The notes under the pieces: model-generated
The model's database searches: none
Seen by the model: the letters and a program-made list of their open reading frames with translations, nothing else
What the model was told of the DNA's origin: nothing
Made by a program: the position numbers and the translations under genes
Assembly (NCBI RefSeq): GCF_947495565.1
Contig: NZ_CANLZM010000009.1
Span: 62,001-126,000 of the forward strand
DNA length: 64,000 bases
Direction of reading: 5' to 3'
DNA from: an uncultured Pontibacter sp.
GTDB taxonomy: Bacteria > Bacteroidota > Bacteroidia > Cytophagales > Hymenobacteraceae
Shown: positions 1 through 8,251 of the stretch, in pieces
Position numbering within the stretch: position 1 is the first letter of the stretch
Layout: every line of letters starts with the position of its first letter

Positions 1-749
1 ATGCCTCCTATAGAGCCGTTATCTGTGTGTTGCCAGAAAGTGAGTTTGCGGGTGTTGGTCCTTTCGATGTGAAGCTTTGGCACCTCGTAATGTGCGATCC
101 AGAGCGGATAACTATCGAAGTGGCCCTCCAAGTAATCTTTGTAGAAATGATAGCCCGTGTAAATGATGGGCTTTGTGCCGTAAGTATTCTCTACGTGGTC
201 CAGCCATACTTTTAAGTCTTTTCGGAGTTGCGCTACAGGCTTTCGACCCCGCACTTCCACATCCAGCACCGGCGGCAAATCGCCACTCTGAAGCTGCACG
301 GTAGCCGTAAAGTTTTTCGCCTGTTTTATGGGGTCAAGGTATGGCAGGTAAAAATGGTATGCGCCTCTTATTATACCTGCCTCAGTCGCTCCAGACCAAT
401 TTTCCTTAAACTTCTTATCCTTCAGAGTTACACCTTCTGTGGCTTTTACGAAAGCAAAGGTGATTTCACTTTCCCGCACCTTGGTCCAGGCAACTTCTTT
501 CTGGTAATGGCTCACATCTACCCCGTAAATTGTGTGTCCCTCCGGCCATACGGGCTTGGGTTTCACTACAAAGTACTCCACATAAAATACAAGCAGCGCC
601 AGCGCCAGCAAAATAGCCACGCCAATCCAGAAGCGCTTGGGCGGCTGGCCCGTTTGCTTCTTACGCGGCTGCTTTGGCTTGGCAACACGTTTGGCAGGCG
701 CTTTTACAGCAGCTGCTTTCTTAACAGGTAGCTTGGTGGTGGTGGCCAT
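1..749 (-). CDS. GH25-family lysozyme (muramidase), membrane-anchored, partial
   Basis: The gene is cut by the left edge; 249 codons are visible from the ATG at 747-749. Residues 1-38 are rich in Lys, Ala and Pro, and residues 40-62 form one membrane segment, so the enzyme is probably anchored in the inner membrane with its domain outside. From residue 74 the sequence follows the GH25 fold: IYGVDVSHYQ (Asp78), FAFVKATEG, GAYHFY, LPPVLDVE (Asp163 and Glu165, the usual catalytic DxE), PIIYTGYHFY, PLWIAHY and FWQHTDNG. GH25 enzymes hydrolyse the MurNAc-GlcNAc bond of peptidoglycan. Nearly the whole domain is visible, so only a short C-terminal end should be missing. Family is secure; target and physiological role are inferred. 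Confidence 0.9.
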   Translation of the reverse strand, partial: MATTTKLPVKKAAAVKAPAKRVAKPKQPRKKQTGQPPKRFWIGVAILLALALLVFYVEYFVVKPKPVWPEGHTIYGVDVSHYQKEVAWTKVRESEITFAFVKATEGVTLKDKKFKENWSGATEAGIIRGAYHFYLPYLDPIKQAKNFTATVQLQSGDLPPVLDVEVRGRKPVAQLRKDLKVWLDHVENTYGTKPIIYTGYHFYKDYLEGHFDSYPLWIAHYEVPKLHIERTNTRKLTFWQHTDNGSIGG

Positions 750-798
750 ATTTACCTACAAAAGTATAAACCCGGACGTAATTTGCTATACTTTATAC

Positions 799-1917
799 TT
801 AAGAAACAAGCTCACGCTGCGGTAAACCCGTCAGGTGCTCCAACTGCTCTCCCGCTGTAGTCAAGTATCCTTGCATTAGGTTGGCTGTGAGGCAGGAATG
901 AACCGGTAATACTCCCATCAGATCCCCGATTTTATACTTATCAAATAGCTCAGGCGAGGCTTTTACCACCCCATGCTCCTGTGAGAGCGAAACAACCTCA
1001 ATGCCTTCCAGCGGCCCTGACCAACCGTTCTCCGTCAGCTCCACCACACGTCCGTAAACAGAAGAGGCATCCTCCTGAAGTATAACATCCTTGGAAAAAT
1101 GCACGCTGCCGCCGTAAAGTATAAGCTCGCCCCGGTCTGGGTGTTTGGCCACTACCGGGCAAGCCATGCACACGGCAATATCGTCGAAGGAGCAGGAACC
1201 GATGCGCTGCTGCGTCAGGTCATAAAACACAAAATTACCGGGCCGGATCTCATCTACCCCATGTATGGTTTTGATGATGCTGCAGGAAGGCGTATCGCCG
1301 ATGGACAGCTGCAGGTCCGGAAACTTAGACTTGTAGCGCTCCCGCAGCAGGCGCAGCTGGTACACCGAGGTATTGAATATCGTCTGGATCGCGTCTGTAT
1401 CGGTCTGCTTATACGTATGTCCGTCGTGCACTACAAAACCGGCAAACTGCAGCTTATCCTGCTCCCGAATTTGCTGCACAAGGGCATCTACCTCAGCATA
1501 ATTTGTGGCCATTATACCTGTGCGCCGATAACCCGTGTCTATTTTGAGTGAAAGCTGTACTGGGTGCTGCAGGTGCTTCGCCAGGGCTGCCACTGTTTCC
1601 TGGTTTACCGCCACCAGGTGCAGCTTAATGCGTGCGGCAAGCTCGTTTATACTTTCCAGCTCCAGAATATTGGCCGGAAAAGCAATCATAATATCATCCC
1701 AGCCGTGGTTGGCAAAGTAGCGGGCCATGCGCACCGAAGAAACTGTAATAGCCTCCACGCCATGCGCCCGAAACCACTCGCCCACCTGCGCGGACTGATG
1801 CGTTTTGAAGTGCGGACGCAGCCGTACCCTGTTTCGTTTTGCTTTCTCCACCATGCGGCGGATGTTCTGCATTGCTTTTTGTTTATCTAAAAGTAGTGTT
1901 GGTGTCGATATCTTCAT
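799..1917 (-). CDS. D-threonine aldolase / D-serine dehydratase-like PLP enzyme
   Basis: This is a fold-type III PLP enzyme of the DSD1/D-threonine aldolase family (alanine racemase N-terminal barrel). With the start at 1917 it has 372 residues. The motif RPHFKTH (Lys38) matches the PLP-lysine region. The C-terminal PVHSCLTAN (His340, Cys342) matches the HxC metal site of metal-activated D-serine dehydratases. The frame stays open upstream to 1965, but the extra 16 residues look non-coding while MKISTPTLLLDK starts exactly as the family does. It would cleave D-threonine or deaminate D-serine in the cytoplasm; the substrate cannot be told from the sequence. It is separated by about 50 bp from the GH25 gene on the same strand and may share a transcript with it. 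Confidence 0.85.
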   Translation of the reverse strand: MKISTPTLLLDKQKAMQNIRRMVEKAKRNRVRLRPHFKTHQSAQVGEWFRAHGVEAITVSSVRMARYFANHGWDDIMIAFPANILELESINELAARIKLHLVAVNQETVAALAKHLQHPVQLSLKIDTGYRRTGIMATNYAEVDALVQQIREQDKLQFAGFVVHDGHTYKQTDTDAIQTIFNTSVYQLRLLRERYKSKFPDLQLSIGDTPSCSIIKTIHGVDEIRPGNFVFYDLTQQRIGSCSFDDIAVCMACPVVAKHPDRGELILYGGSVHFSKDVILQEDASSVYGRVVELTENGWSGPLEGIEVVSLSQEHGVVKASPELFDKYKIGDLMGVLPVHSCLTANLMQGYLTTAGEQLEHLTGLPQRELVS

Positions 1918-2120
1918 AGGTTGTAATCTGTGCAAAAAAGTAGCTAATCCTGTGAAATTAATCATCTTTTAGCAAAGAAACACAGCCAGCAGCGGGTAAG
2001 GTGGCAAATAGCAACAGCAAGAGGCCGATGCAATTACGCCTGCTGGCAAACGAAAAAGTGCCTCCTGGCTGCCTCCAAACCGCATCTATACTTCCGCTCC
2101 CTCCTTTCAACAATTAGGAT

Positions 2121-2128
2121 TACCTTTG
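2121..2128 (+). promoter_or_regulatory. Bacteroidota -7 box (TACCTTTG) for hemJ
   Basis: TACCTTTG fits the Bacteroidota sigma consensus TAnnTTTG and ends 20 nt before the ATG at 2149. No convincing -33 TTG is visible at the usual distance, so the call rests on the -7 box and its position. Confidence 0.5.
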
Positions 2129-2148
2129 CAGAAACATTACAAGCTACC

Positions 2149-2679
2149 ATGAGCTACTTCTATGTAAAGGCGCTGCATATCATTTTTGTGGTAACCTGGT
2201 TTGCCGGGCTCTTTTATATTGTTCGCCTCTTTATTTATTATGCTGAAGCAGCCGAGAAGCCCGAGCCGGAGAAATCTATCCTACAAAAGCAGTTTAGTGT
2301 TATGCAGAAGCGGCTTTGGTATGGCATAACCTGGCCTTCCGCCGTCCTGACGCTTATTTTCGGCCTTACCATGCTGTACCTGTACGGCGCTGTTCCCGGT
2401 TGGCTGGTCTGGAAGCTTAGCTTTGTAGTAGGGCTTTATATTTACCATTTCCTTTGCCACGCCATATTTAAGCAGCAACAGCAGGGCATCATCAAGTATA
2501 ACTCTACGCAGCTTCGGATCTGGAACGAGGTGGCAACGCTTTTCCTCATCAGCATTGTGTTCCTGGTTGTGCTCAAAAGCTCGCTTAGCATGCTGTGGGG
2601 CATACTTGGCCTTCTTCTTTTCTCAGCCATGCTCATGCTGGCCATCCGGATTTACAAGCGGGTCAGGGAGAAGAGTTAG
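2149..2679 (+). CDS. hemJ: HemJ-type protoporphyrinogen IX oxidase (CopD/UPF0093 family)
   Basis: A 176-residue protein with four strongly hydrophobic segments (about 5-28, 54-78, 83-102 and 125-168), the size and layout of HemJ. The family hallmark His10 sits in KALHIIFVVTWFAGLFY, and a WKLS lysine starts the third segment. HemJ oxidises protoporphyrinogen IX to protoporphyrin IX in the inner membrane, the penultimate step of haem synthesis. The gene stands alone: the next plus-strand gene has its own TACCTTTG box. Family assignment is firm; the enzymatic role follows from the family. Confidence 0.85.
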   Translation: MSYFYVKALHIIFVVTWFAGLFYIVRLFIYYAEAAEKPEPEKSILQKQFSVMQKRLWYGITWPSAVLTLIFGLTMLYLYGAVPGWLVWKLSFVVGLYIYHFLCHAIFKQQQQGIIKYNSTQLRIWNEVATLFLISIVFLVVLKSSLSMLWGILGLLLFSAMLMLAIRIYKRVREKS

Positions 2680-2773
2680 GTTGGGAGTTAGAAAGTTAAA
2701 GATTTAGAAGGTTAAAGAGTTTATTGCTTAAACTTGTTATAACCATACTTTTTAAGTTTCTAACTTATAATCT

Positions 2774-2781
2774 TACCTTTG
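2774..2781 (+). promoter_or_regulatory. Bacteroidota -7 box (TACCTTTG), near-leaderless gene
   Basis: A second TACCTTTG, identical to the one before hemJ. The ATG at 2787 lies only 5 nt after its last base, so transcription would begin at or next to the start codon. This supports a near-leaderless message and the choice of start at 2787. Confidence 0.5.
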
Positions 2782-2786
2782 TAAGT

Positions 2787-3413
2787 ATGAATAAAGCACT
2801 GAAGGCTAACGAGAGAGAGCTGATTAAACTGATTCGTTTTTTTAGCAAGCGCGCTGAGCAACTAACAGAAAATGAGGAACTGAGCGAGGACCAGCAACAG
2901 CTGACGCAGGCATGCCAAAACCTGGAGAAGCAGCTGCTGCAGCACGCTGATAACCGTGCTGCCATTCTGGACAAGCGTACGCGCCTCGAAAAGCTGATCG
3001 AGGACAATGCCCAGTGCCCCAAATGCCAGAAGGCTGATATGCTGAAGAAGCAGGCCGTAACCACCAATGAACATGGCTGGAAACTGAACACCTACCGCTG
3101 CCGCCGCTGCAACACCGGCTTTACCTGGAACCGCCCGAACAACCCCTGGCACATGATGGCGTTTCTAGAGCAATACATTAAAGAGCTGGAAGAGTCGTTG
3201 GAGCACGGAATAGAGCCATCTTTACGCCTGCAAACAGAAACTGCTATACCGCAACTGCAAGACAGCCTTTTCCGCCTGCGCCCTGTACTGCAAGACTCGG
3301 ACGATGAAGTGGAGGCCCTGACGGAGAAAGAGCGTGAAATGGATAAGCTTATTCACCAGTTCAAAAACTACCTTCTCATCGAAAAAATAAAGCTGGATAC
3401 TTACCAGGAGTAG
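2787..3413 (+). CDS. Coiled-coil protein with a four-cysteine zinc ribbon, unknown function
   Basis: With the start at 2787 the protein has 208 residues. Residues 1-72 and about 125-205 are charged, heptad-rich helices, probably coiled coils. Between them lies a zinc-ribbon knuckle pair, CPKC at 77-80 and CRRC at 105-108, followed by a Trp-rich GFTWNRPNNPW stretch. The frame is open upstream to 2724, but the added residues are hydrophobic translation of AT-rich intergenic DNA, and the TACCTTTG box lies inside that stretch. No signal peptide, so it is cytoplasmic. I recognise no named family. A role in binding nucleic acid or a protein partner through the ribbon is possible but not shown. Confidence 0.75.
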   Translation: MNKALKANERELIKLIRFFSKRAEQLTENEELSEDQQQLTQACQNLEKQLLQHADNRAAILDKRTRLEKLIEDNAQCPKCQKADMLKKQAVTTNEHGWKLNTYRCRRCNTGFTWNRPNNPWHMMAFLEQYIKELEESLEHGIEPSLRLQTETAIPQLQDSLFRLRPVLQDSDDEVEALTEKEREMDKLIHQFKNYLLIEKIKLDTYQE

Positions 3414-3439
3414 TTGGTTGTACGGGTTTATTAGGTTGA

Positions 3440-3581
3440 AGCTGTTTAGAGTTTTTGGTTAGGGCCTACACCCGCCATTGTTGGTGTTTTTCACCAACAA
3501 TCAAAATGCAGATGCTGTTAATCTTGCTGGTGAAAACACGCAGCAAGGGCAGGCAGTGTAGTATTAATAAACTCTAAACAG
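3440..3581. other. Nested-stem structured element between convergent genes
   Basis: This 142-bp stretch contains four levels of complementarity. The outer stem is CTGTTTAGAGTTT (3442-3454) with its perfect complement at 3569-3581. Inside, CTACAC (3466-3471) pairs with GTGTAG (3556-3561), and the adjacent GCC and GGC continue that stem. Two inner hairpins follow: ATTGTTGGTG (3477-3486) with CACCAACAAT (3492-3501) around TTTTT, and CTTGCTGGTG (3523-3532) with CAC and CAGCAAG (3537-3547) around AAAA with a one-base bulge. It lies between the 3' ends of two convergent genes. It could be a bidirectional terminator, a structured RNA or a miniature mobile repeat; the sequence alone does not decide. 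Confidence 0.5.
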
Positions 3582-3615
3582 GCTCATTGTTGTTTTTAGA
3601 TGTTTTCGCAGAGCA

Positions 3616-4533
3616 TTAACCGATAACAACGCGCAGAACCCAGTACCAAAAAGCGAGGGTCAGGAAAGAGATAGGGATACCGAAGCCGACCATCATACTT
3701 GCCAACCGTGGTTTCAGGCCGTAAGAGGCAGCTACTATACTTCCTGTTATCATGGGGGCCATGGCTGCCTCCAGCACACTTATCTGCAGCAGCTCCCCGC
3801 TTGCGCCAAACACGCCGTAGTACAAGCCAAGTATAAGCAACGGGGCCAGCAACAGCTGAAACGTAAGCCCTAGCGCAAGAAAGCTCCAGTGCCTGCTGCG
3901 CCACTCCGGCCGCAGTTGCAGCCCCACCGATACCAGCGCCAACGGCGAAACCGTGCTGCCCAGCCGCTGAAACACGTCTTTAATATCAGCTGAGAAGTGC
4001 AGGTTGAGTATGTTGAGCAGCAGCGCCAGCAGAAAAGCTATAAAAGGCGGAAAAAAGAAAATTTTACGGGCAATTATGGCTGCACTCGTCGTGCCTCTGG
4101 AGAAGCTTGCCGCCAGCGCAATTCCAACTGTAGAAAGCACCACAAAAGTACCCGGCTGATCGATAAGGATAACAGTTTCCAGACTATCCGGCCCGTAAAG
4201 TGCCTCAATTACCGGCAGCCCGACAAAGGAAGTATTACCTAAACCGCCTGTCAGGATAAGGCAACCGATCAGCTTCCGCGACCAGCCAAAAGCTTTACCA
4301 AGGCTCCAGAAGAACAAGGCAGCCCCGGCAAAACAGATCCAAGCCACCCCTACCGGTAGCAGCACCGTGCTGTTCAGCTTTATCTCTGGTATAAAATAAA
4401 GCGCCAGCGCCGGCAAAGATATGTAGATGATAAACTGGTTGAGAACCTGAGCCGAATTTTTAGGAAACTGCTTTACATGCTGCAGCAGCAAACCCAGCCC
4501 CAGGCACCCGAATAAAAGTATAAAACTGCTCAT
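3616..4533 (-). CDS. AEC-family (auxin efflux carrier-like) transporter
   Basis: A 305-residue protein, starting at MSSFILLFGCLGLGLLLQ, that is hydrophobic almost throughout with about ten predicted membrane segments in two halves, as in the AEC/BASS fold. The segments LGNTSFVGLPVIEALYG and AMAPMITGSIVAASYGL fit the broken-helix regions of AEC carriers. The frame is open 12 codons further upstream, but those residues do not resemble the family. AEC members export or import small organic acids; the substrate here is unknown. Monocistronic by context: the upstream neighbour on the minus strand is more than 1 kb of unrelated coding away and a convergent gene lies downstream. Confidence 0.85.
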   Translation of the reverse strand: MSSFILLFGCLGLGLLLQHVKQFPKNSAQVLNQFIIYISLPALALYFIPEIKLNSTVLLPVGVAWICFAGAALFFWSLGKAFGWSRKLIGCLILTGGLGNTSFVGLPVIEALYGPDSLETVILIDQPGTFVVLSTVGIALAASFSRGTTSAAIIARKIFFFPPFIAFLLALLLNILNLHFSADIKDVFQRLGSTVSPLALVSVGLQLRPEWRSRHWSFLALGLTFQLLLAPLLILGLYYGVFGASGELLQISVLEAAMAPMITGSIVAASYGLKPRLASMMVGFGIPISFLTLAFWYWVLRVVIG

Positions 4534-4653
4534 CAATACTATGCAAGAAGGAACAAACCCTGCAGGCAAAGGTACAGGTTATTTAACAGCAAAGCGGGCA
4601 TAAAAAAAGAGGGAGTATCCGCCTTTGCATGCCCGCTTCGCCAGTAGCTGTTC

Positions 4654-6234
4654 TTACTGCAGGACCACACGCTTCACCACGCGCGTTTCCCCGGAAATGA
4701 TACTCAAAAAGTATACACCTGCCACAAGCTGATCTGTTTCCAACGCTAAATGTTGCTCACCGCTGCCTATGCGCTTGCTTACATCCAGCACGTTAGCAGA
4801 TTGGGCATTGGTAAGTATAAACCGTACCTCGGGATGTTTCAGGCCATTCAGTTTGAGCTTCAGCTTGCCTTTAACCGGAACCGGATAGACCTCTACAGCA
4901 CGCGCCAGTTCCTCCCGCTCAGCAGCGGAGAGCGGCCCGGTGTAAGACAGTTTATAAATGGCGTGGGCGGCATCATCCGAGATAAAAAGATTTCCGCTTT
5001 GGTCTATGGCAATATCCACGGGTCGGGCGTAAGCTTGGGTAGAGTCGCTGTTCAGGAACCCGCCTACCAGATCGATTTGCTCGCCGGGTGCGGCACCCTG
5101 CCATGGGAAGTATATAACCTTGTAGCCAGTGGCTTTTGACCGGTTCCAGGAACCGTGCAGTGCTATCAAAGCGCCATATCGGTAAGGATCCGGAATTTGC
5201 GTGTCTTGGGTAAAAAGCAAGCCAAGTGGTGCCGAGTGCGCTTGTATACCTTTGCTGATGCGGTCCATGCCGCTGCAATCTACTGCTCCATCTGCATTTA
5301 GCTGCACATCCTTGATAAAAGGCATGTTGTCCATACCTTGGCGTTGATCCGGGTTGCAGAAAGGCCAGCCGTAATTGCCTCCGTCGCGCACAAAGGCAAA
5401 TTCCTCGGGCGGATTATTGTCCACGTAGCTTTGCACTACTTTGCCATAGTTGCCTGTCGCATCCTCGAAAGGGTAAGCCACATTATCCCGGTTGTTTACA
5501 GTTACCCACAAGTTATTGGTGCCCGGCACAAAATCCAGTCCCTCCGCGTTCCGAAGCCCTTCAGCAAACAGTCGCCCTCCAGAGCCATCGGCATTGTAAA
5601 CATAAACAGCACCGCGCTTGGGGTTGCTTTGCGTGTCTTCTATACATGCGTTGCAGGTAGAGGCGATGGATACATAAAGCTTGTGGTTGCTATCGAGCGC
5701 GATGTTTTTTAGCACGTGTCCGTAGCTGCCCTTCAGTTCAGCCAGGCTCTCGTCCGGAAGGTTGTCTACTATAACCTCCATCCCTTGCCCCTGCTTATCG
5801 CCGCTGGTGTATTTGTAACGGATAATGCGGTTTTTCTCGGCAATGTAAACGTACTGCTGCCCGTCTATTTCATGGAAAACTATATCGTGGGGCTTCTGCA
5901 GGCCGCTGGCAAAATCAAACTCCTGTGGCAATTGGCCTCCTGTACCGGGCCTCAGTACTTTGATAAAACCGTTATCAGGCTTCGATACAAATAGGTCACC
6001 GTTGGGCGCCACCGCCATAAAGCGGGCACCGCTTAAACGCGCGTATACTTCCAGTTTAAAATTAGGCGGGATGTTTGCAAAACGATCCACGTTAAAAGGT
6101 GCCTGGCGCAGGTTTTCCGGCACCTCCAGCTTCACGGTCTGGGTGGCAGCGGGTGGTGCCTGTGCTACCGCCGCTCCCGGCACTGCCAGCACAATGGCAC
6201 AAAAGTATGAATGAAGAAGCTTTTTGAGACGCAT
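4654..6234 (-). CDS. Secreted PQQ-type sugar/sorbosone dehydrogenase with T9SS type A sorting domain
   Basis: A 526-residue protein starting at MRLKKLLHSYFC, with a signal peptide to about residue 25. Residues about 45-440 form a six-bladed beta-propeller like soluble quinoprotein glucose/sorbosone dehydrogenases: SGARFMAVAPNGDLFVS, EGLDFVPGTNNLWVTVNNRDN, GNYGWPFCNPDQ, ALIALHGSWNRS and PVDIAIDQSGNLFISDD. The last 75 residues (EVYPVPVKGKLKLKLNGL onward, ending VVKRVVLQ) match a T9SS type A sorting domain, so the enzyme should be exported across the outer membrane. The frame is open 23 codons further upstream without family support. Oxidation of sugars with PQQ is inferred from the fold; the substrate is unknown. 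A second such dehydrogenase occurs at 27807-31358. Confidence 0.85.
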   Translation of the reverse strand: MRLKKLLHSYFCAIVLAVPGAAVAQAPPAATQTVKLEVPENLRQAPFNVDRFANIPPNFKLEVYARLSGARFMAVAPNGDLFVSKPDNGFIKVLRPGTGGQLPQEFDFASGLQKPHDIVFHEIDGQQYVYIAEKNRIIRYKYTSGDKQGQGMEVIVDNLPDESLAELKGSYGHVLKNIALDSNHKLYVSIASTCNACIEDTQSNPKRGAVYVYNADGSGGRLFAEGLRNAEGLDFVPGTNNLWVTVNNRDNVAYPFEDATGNYGKVVQSYVDNNPPEEFAFVRDGGNYGWPFCNPDQRQGMDNMPFIKDVQLNADGAVDCSGMDRISKGIQAHSAPLGLLFTQDTQIPDPYRYGALIALHGSWNRSKATGYKVIYFPWQGAAPGEQIDLVGGFLNSDSTQAYARPVDIAIDQSGNLFISDDAAHAIYKLSYTGPLSAAEREELARAVEVYPVPVKGKLKLKLNGLKHPEVRFILTNAQSANVLDVSKRIGSGEQHLALETDQLVAGVYFLSIISGETRVVKRVVLQ

Positions 6235-6343
6235 AAGACGAACGCTTGTTAAACCTTCTTCTTGTATCAGATTCTGGCAGAAAAGTTGCGCTGCCATCTC
6301 CATTTTATGTAGAGCTATACTTTGGATGTACGGTTTGCCTCAA

Positions 6344-8251
6344 CTAACCTGCCATTGAGTTTGTGAACTTCAATCTTATACTTGCCTGGAAATTGGCGAT
6401 GGTCTTAAAGATCTCCTTCAGCGTTACCTGCTCTATTTTTGTCAGGCTGCGGATGTCTATAAAATTGTCCGGGTCGGCCTTATCATGTATCATCTGCACC
6501 GCCTGCTTCTTCAACCGAAGGCTCATCAGGTAATAATAAGCGTGCATAAGCTCATGAAAATCAGTTTCGGTAAACTCGCCAGAGGCTTTCAGAGCTGCCA
6601 GGCGCTCGCCGGTATTTGTCTTAAATATTCGGTTTTTGAGAGCATGCACACGCACCAGGTCCACTATAGGCGTCATGGTTTTCTTGATGTCGAAAACTTC
6701 CTGGCTCCCTTTGGTAAACGTTTTGATATTCCGGAAGAACGTGAGCGGCGGCTCGTACTGCAGCGCATTTTTTGCCATGTGGTACAGAAACCTGCCCAGT
6801 GGCTCCTGCAGCTCCTGATCCAGAAACTCGCGTAACTCCTCCATAATAGCGGCCTCGCCATAGATGTAGCGGCAGTCGAAGAAGGTGGAGAACTTCATCA
6901 CCGTCTCCGGGTCAGGCTCCTTCATCCAACTGCTGTAGTTGCGCTTCCAGTGCGAGAGCGAGTGCGTCCATTTGGAGTTTTTGGCCATAAAGCCGCCTGT
7001 GCAGAAACTGAACCCGATCAGGTCCAGACGCTCCGACACCTGCTCGGCAAACTTCAGGAAATACTCCCGCACCAGTTCCCGCTGCTCATTGGCCTTGTCC
7101 TCGTAAATAATGGCGTTATCCTGGTCAGTGTTCAGGGTCTGCTCTTTACGCCCCTCACTGCCCAGCACCATAAACACAAACTTAGCCGGTGGCGTACCCA
7201 TCTCCTCAATCACTCCTTCAATTACTTTTGTAGCAATGGTATCAGAAACGGTAGTGATTACCTGGTTCACGATTTCAGGTTTCACGCCGCGGTCCAGGAG
7301 CTGGTATACAATCTCGGGCACCTTCTCCCATTTCCGCTTCAGCTCCTCCACCGACTGCGCCAGTTTAACAGATTGAATGAACACGAAAGGCGACTGCGCC
7401 TGCTCGCTGAGTAATTTGTTGCGGCTGATGAAACCCAGGTATTGCCCAGCCTCCTCTATCAGCAGGTATCGGGTTTTGGTACGGAACATCAACAGAATCG
7501 CCTCATACACGTAAGCCTGGGTGCTGATGCTTACAATCGGGTTATCCATTACCTGCTGCACCGGCTCGTGCACATTTACCTGCCTGGCCACCACGTTGTC
7601 GCGGATGGTGATATCGGTAAGGTAACCAATAATTTTGCCTTGCGCATCCCGCACAAACAGGCAGCTGACTTTCTTGTCCGCCATTAACCGGGCTGCTTCA
7701 TAAACGGGCGTATCGGCGCTACATACCACCAGGTCGCGGTACACAAGCGTTTCAATTTTGCGGGAGTACAGCTGGTCAGATGCTATAAAATTATCCTCGA
7801 ACGCAGTTGGCCGTTTCACAAAATGGGCAAACTCATCATTAAGCATGCGCCGACCATACTCGTTGGTAAAGTAGCTGAAAAAATCTTCGTAGGCTTTGCA
7901 AAGATGCCTGAAATCGCGGCGTGGCAGGAAGTATACCGTGGTTCCTTTTTTAGCGATAACTGAGCGTAACGACCTTTTCCGGTTCAGCAAAACGGAAATG
8001 CCTCCGTAGCAATAACCGCTGGTATGGTGCTCCACCACGCGCTTGTTCTGCTCACTGTCGTAGAAAAAGCTTTCGTATTCGCCCGCTGCAATCAGGTCTA
8101 CGCCTTTCATTTTGCTTACCTCCTGCAGGTAAATGGCTGTGTCTTTGGTGTATTTTACCTCCTCCAGCAGGTCGGCCACTCCTAACAGCACCTCCTCAGG
8201 CAGCAGGTTGAAAGGCTTTACTTTTTTCAGAAACTCAAGTTTATCTTTCAT
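6344..8251 (-). CDS. cNMP-binding / CBS-pair / DUF294 nucleotidyltransferase-like protein
   Basis: A 635-residue cytoplasmic protein in three parts. Residues about 10-135 are a cyclic-nucleotide-binding-like domain. Residues about 165-285 are two CBS motifs (SADTPVYEAARLMADKKVSCLFV and ISTQAYVYEAILLMF). From about 350 comes a DUF294/GlnD-like nucleotidyltransferase with FVFMVLGSEGRKEQTLNTDQDN, the G-S-x-G-R and DxD-type signature, followed by the DUF294 C-terminal domain. Such proteins are thought to be nucleotide-sensing regulators, often near acetate or exonuclease genes. The start codon overlaps the stop of the exonuclease gene by 4 nt (ATGA), so the two are translationally coupled. The enzymatic product is unknown. 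Confidence 0.85.
   Translation of the reverse strand: MKDKLEFLKKVKPFNLLPEEVLLGVADLLEEVKYTKDTAIYLQEVSKMKGVDLIAAGEYESFFYDSEQNKRVVEHHTSGYCYGGISVLLNRKRSLRSVIAKKGTTVYFLPRRDFRHLCKAYEDFFSYFTNEYGRRMLNDEFAHFVKRPTAFEDNFIASDQLYSRKIETLVYRDLVVCSADTPVYEAARLMADKKVSCLFVRDAQGKIIGYLTDITIRDNVVARQVNVHEPVQQVMDNPIVSISTQAYVYEAILLMFRTKTRYLLIEEAGQYLGFISRNKLLSEQAQSPFVFIQSVKLAQSVEELKRKWEKVPEIVYQLLDRGVKPEIVNQVITTVSDTIATKVIEGVIEEMGTPPAKFVFMVLGSEGRKEQTLNTDQDNAIIYEDKANEQRELVREYFLKFAEQVSERLDLIGFSFCTGGFMAKNSKWTHSLSHWKRNYSSWMKEPDPETVMKFSTFFDCRYIYGEAAIMEELREFLDQELQEPLGRFLYHMAKNALQYEPPLTFFRNIKTFTKGSQEVFDIKKTMTPIVDLVRVHALKNRIFKTNTGERLAALKASGEFTETDFHELMHAYYYLMSLRLKKQAVQMIHDKADPDNFIDIRSLTKIEQVTLKEIFKTIANFQASIRLKFTNSMAG

Noticed and set aside
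228..731. Plus-strand 167-residue open frame
   Set aside because: It lies antisense to the GH25 lysozyme gene, whose protein motifs are unmistakable.
3440..3581. Possible integron attC site
   Set aside because: Length and folding would fit, but no GTTRRRY/RYYYAAC core pair is at the ends, and no integrase or cassette genes are present.
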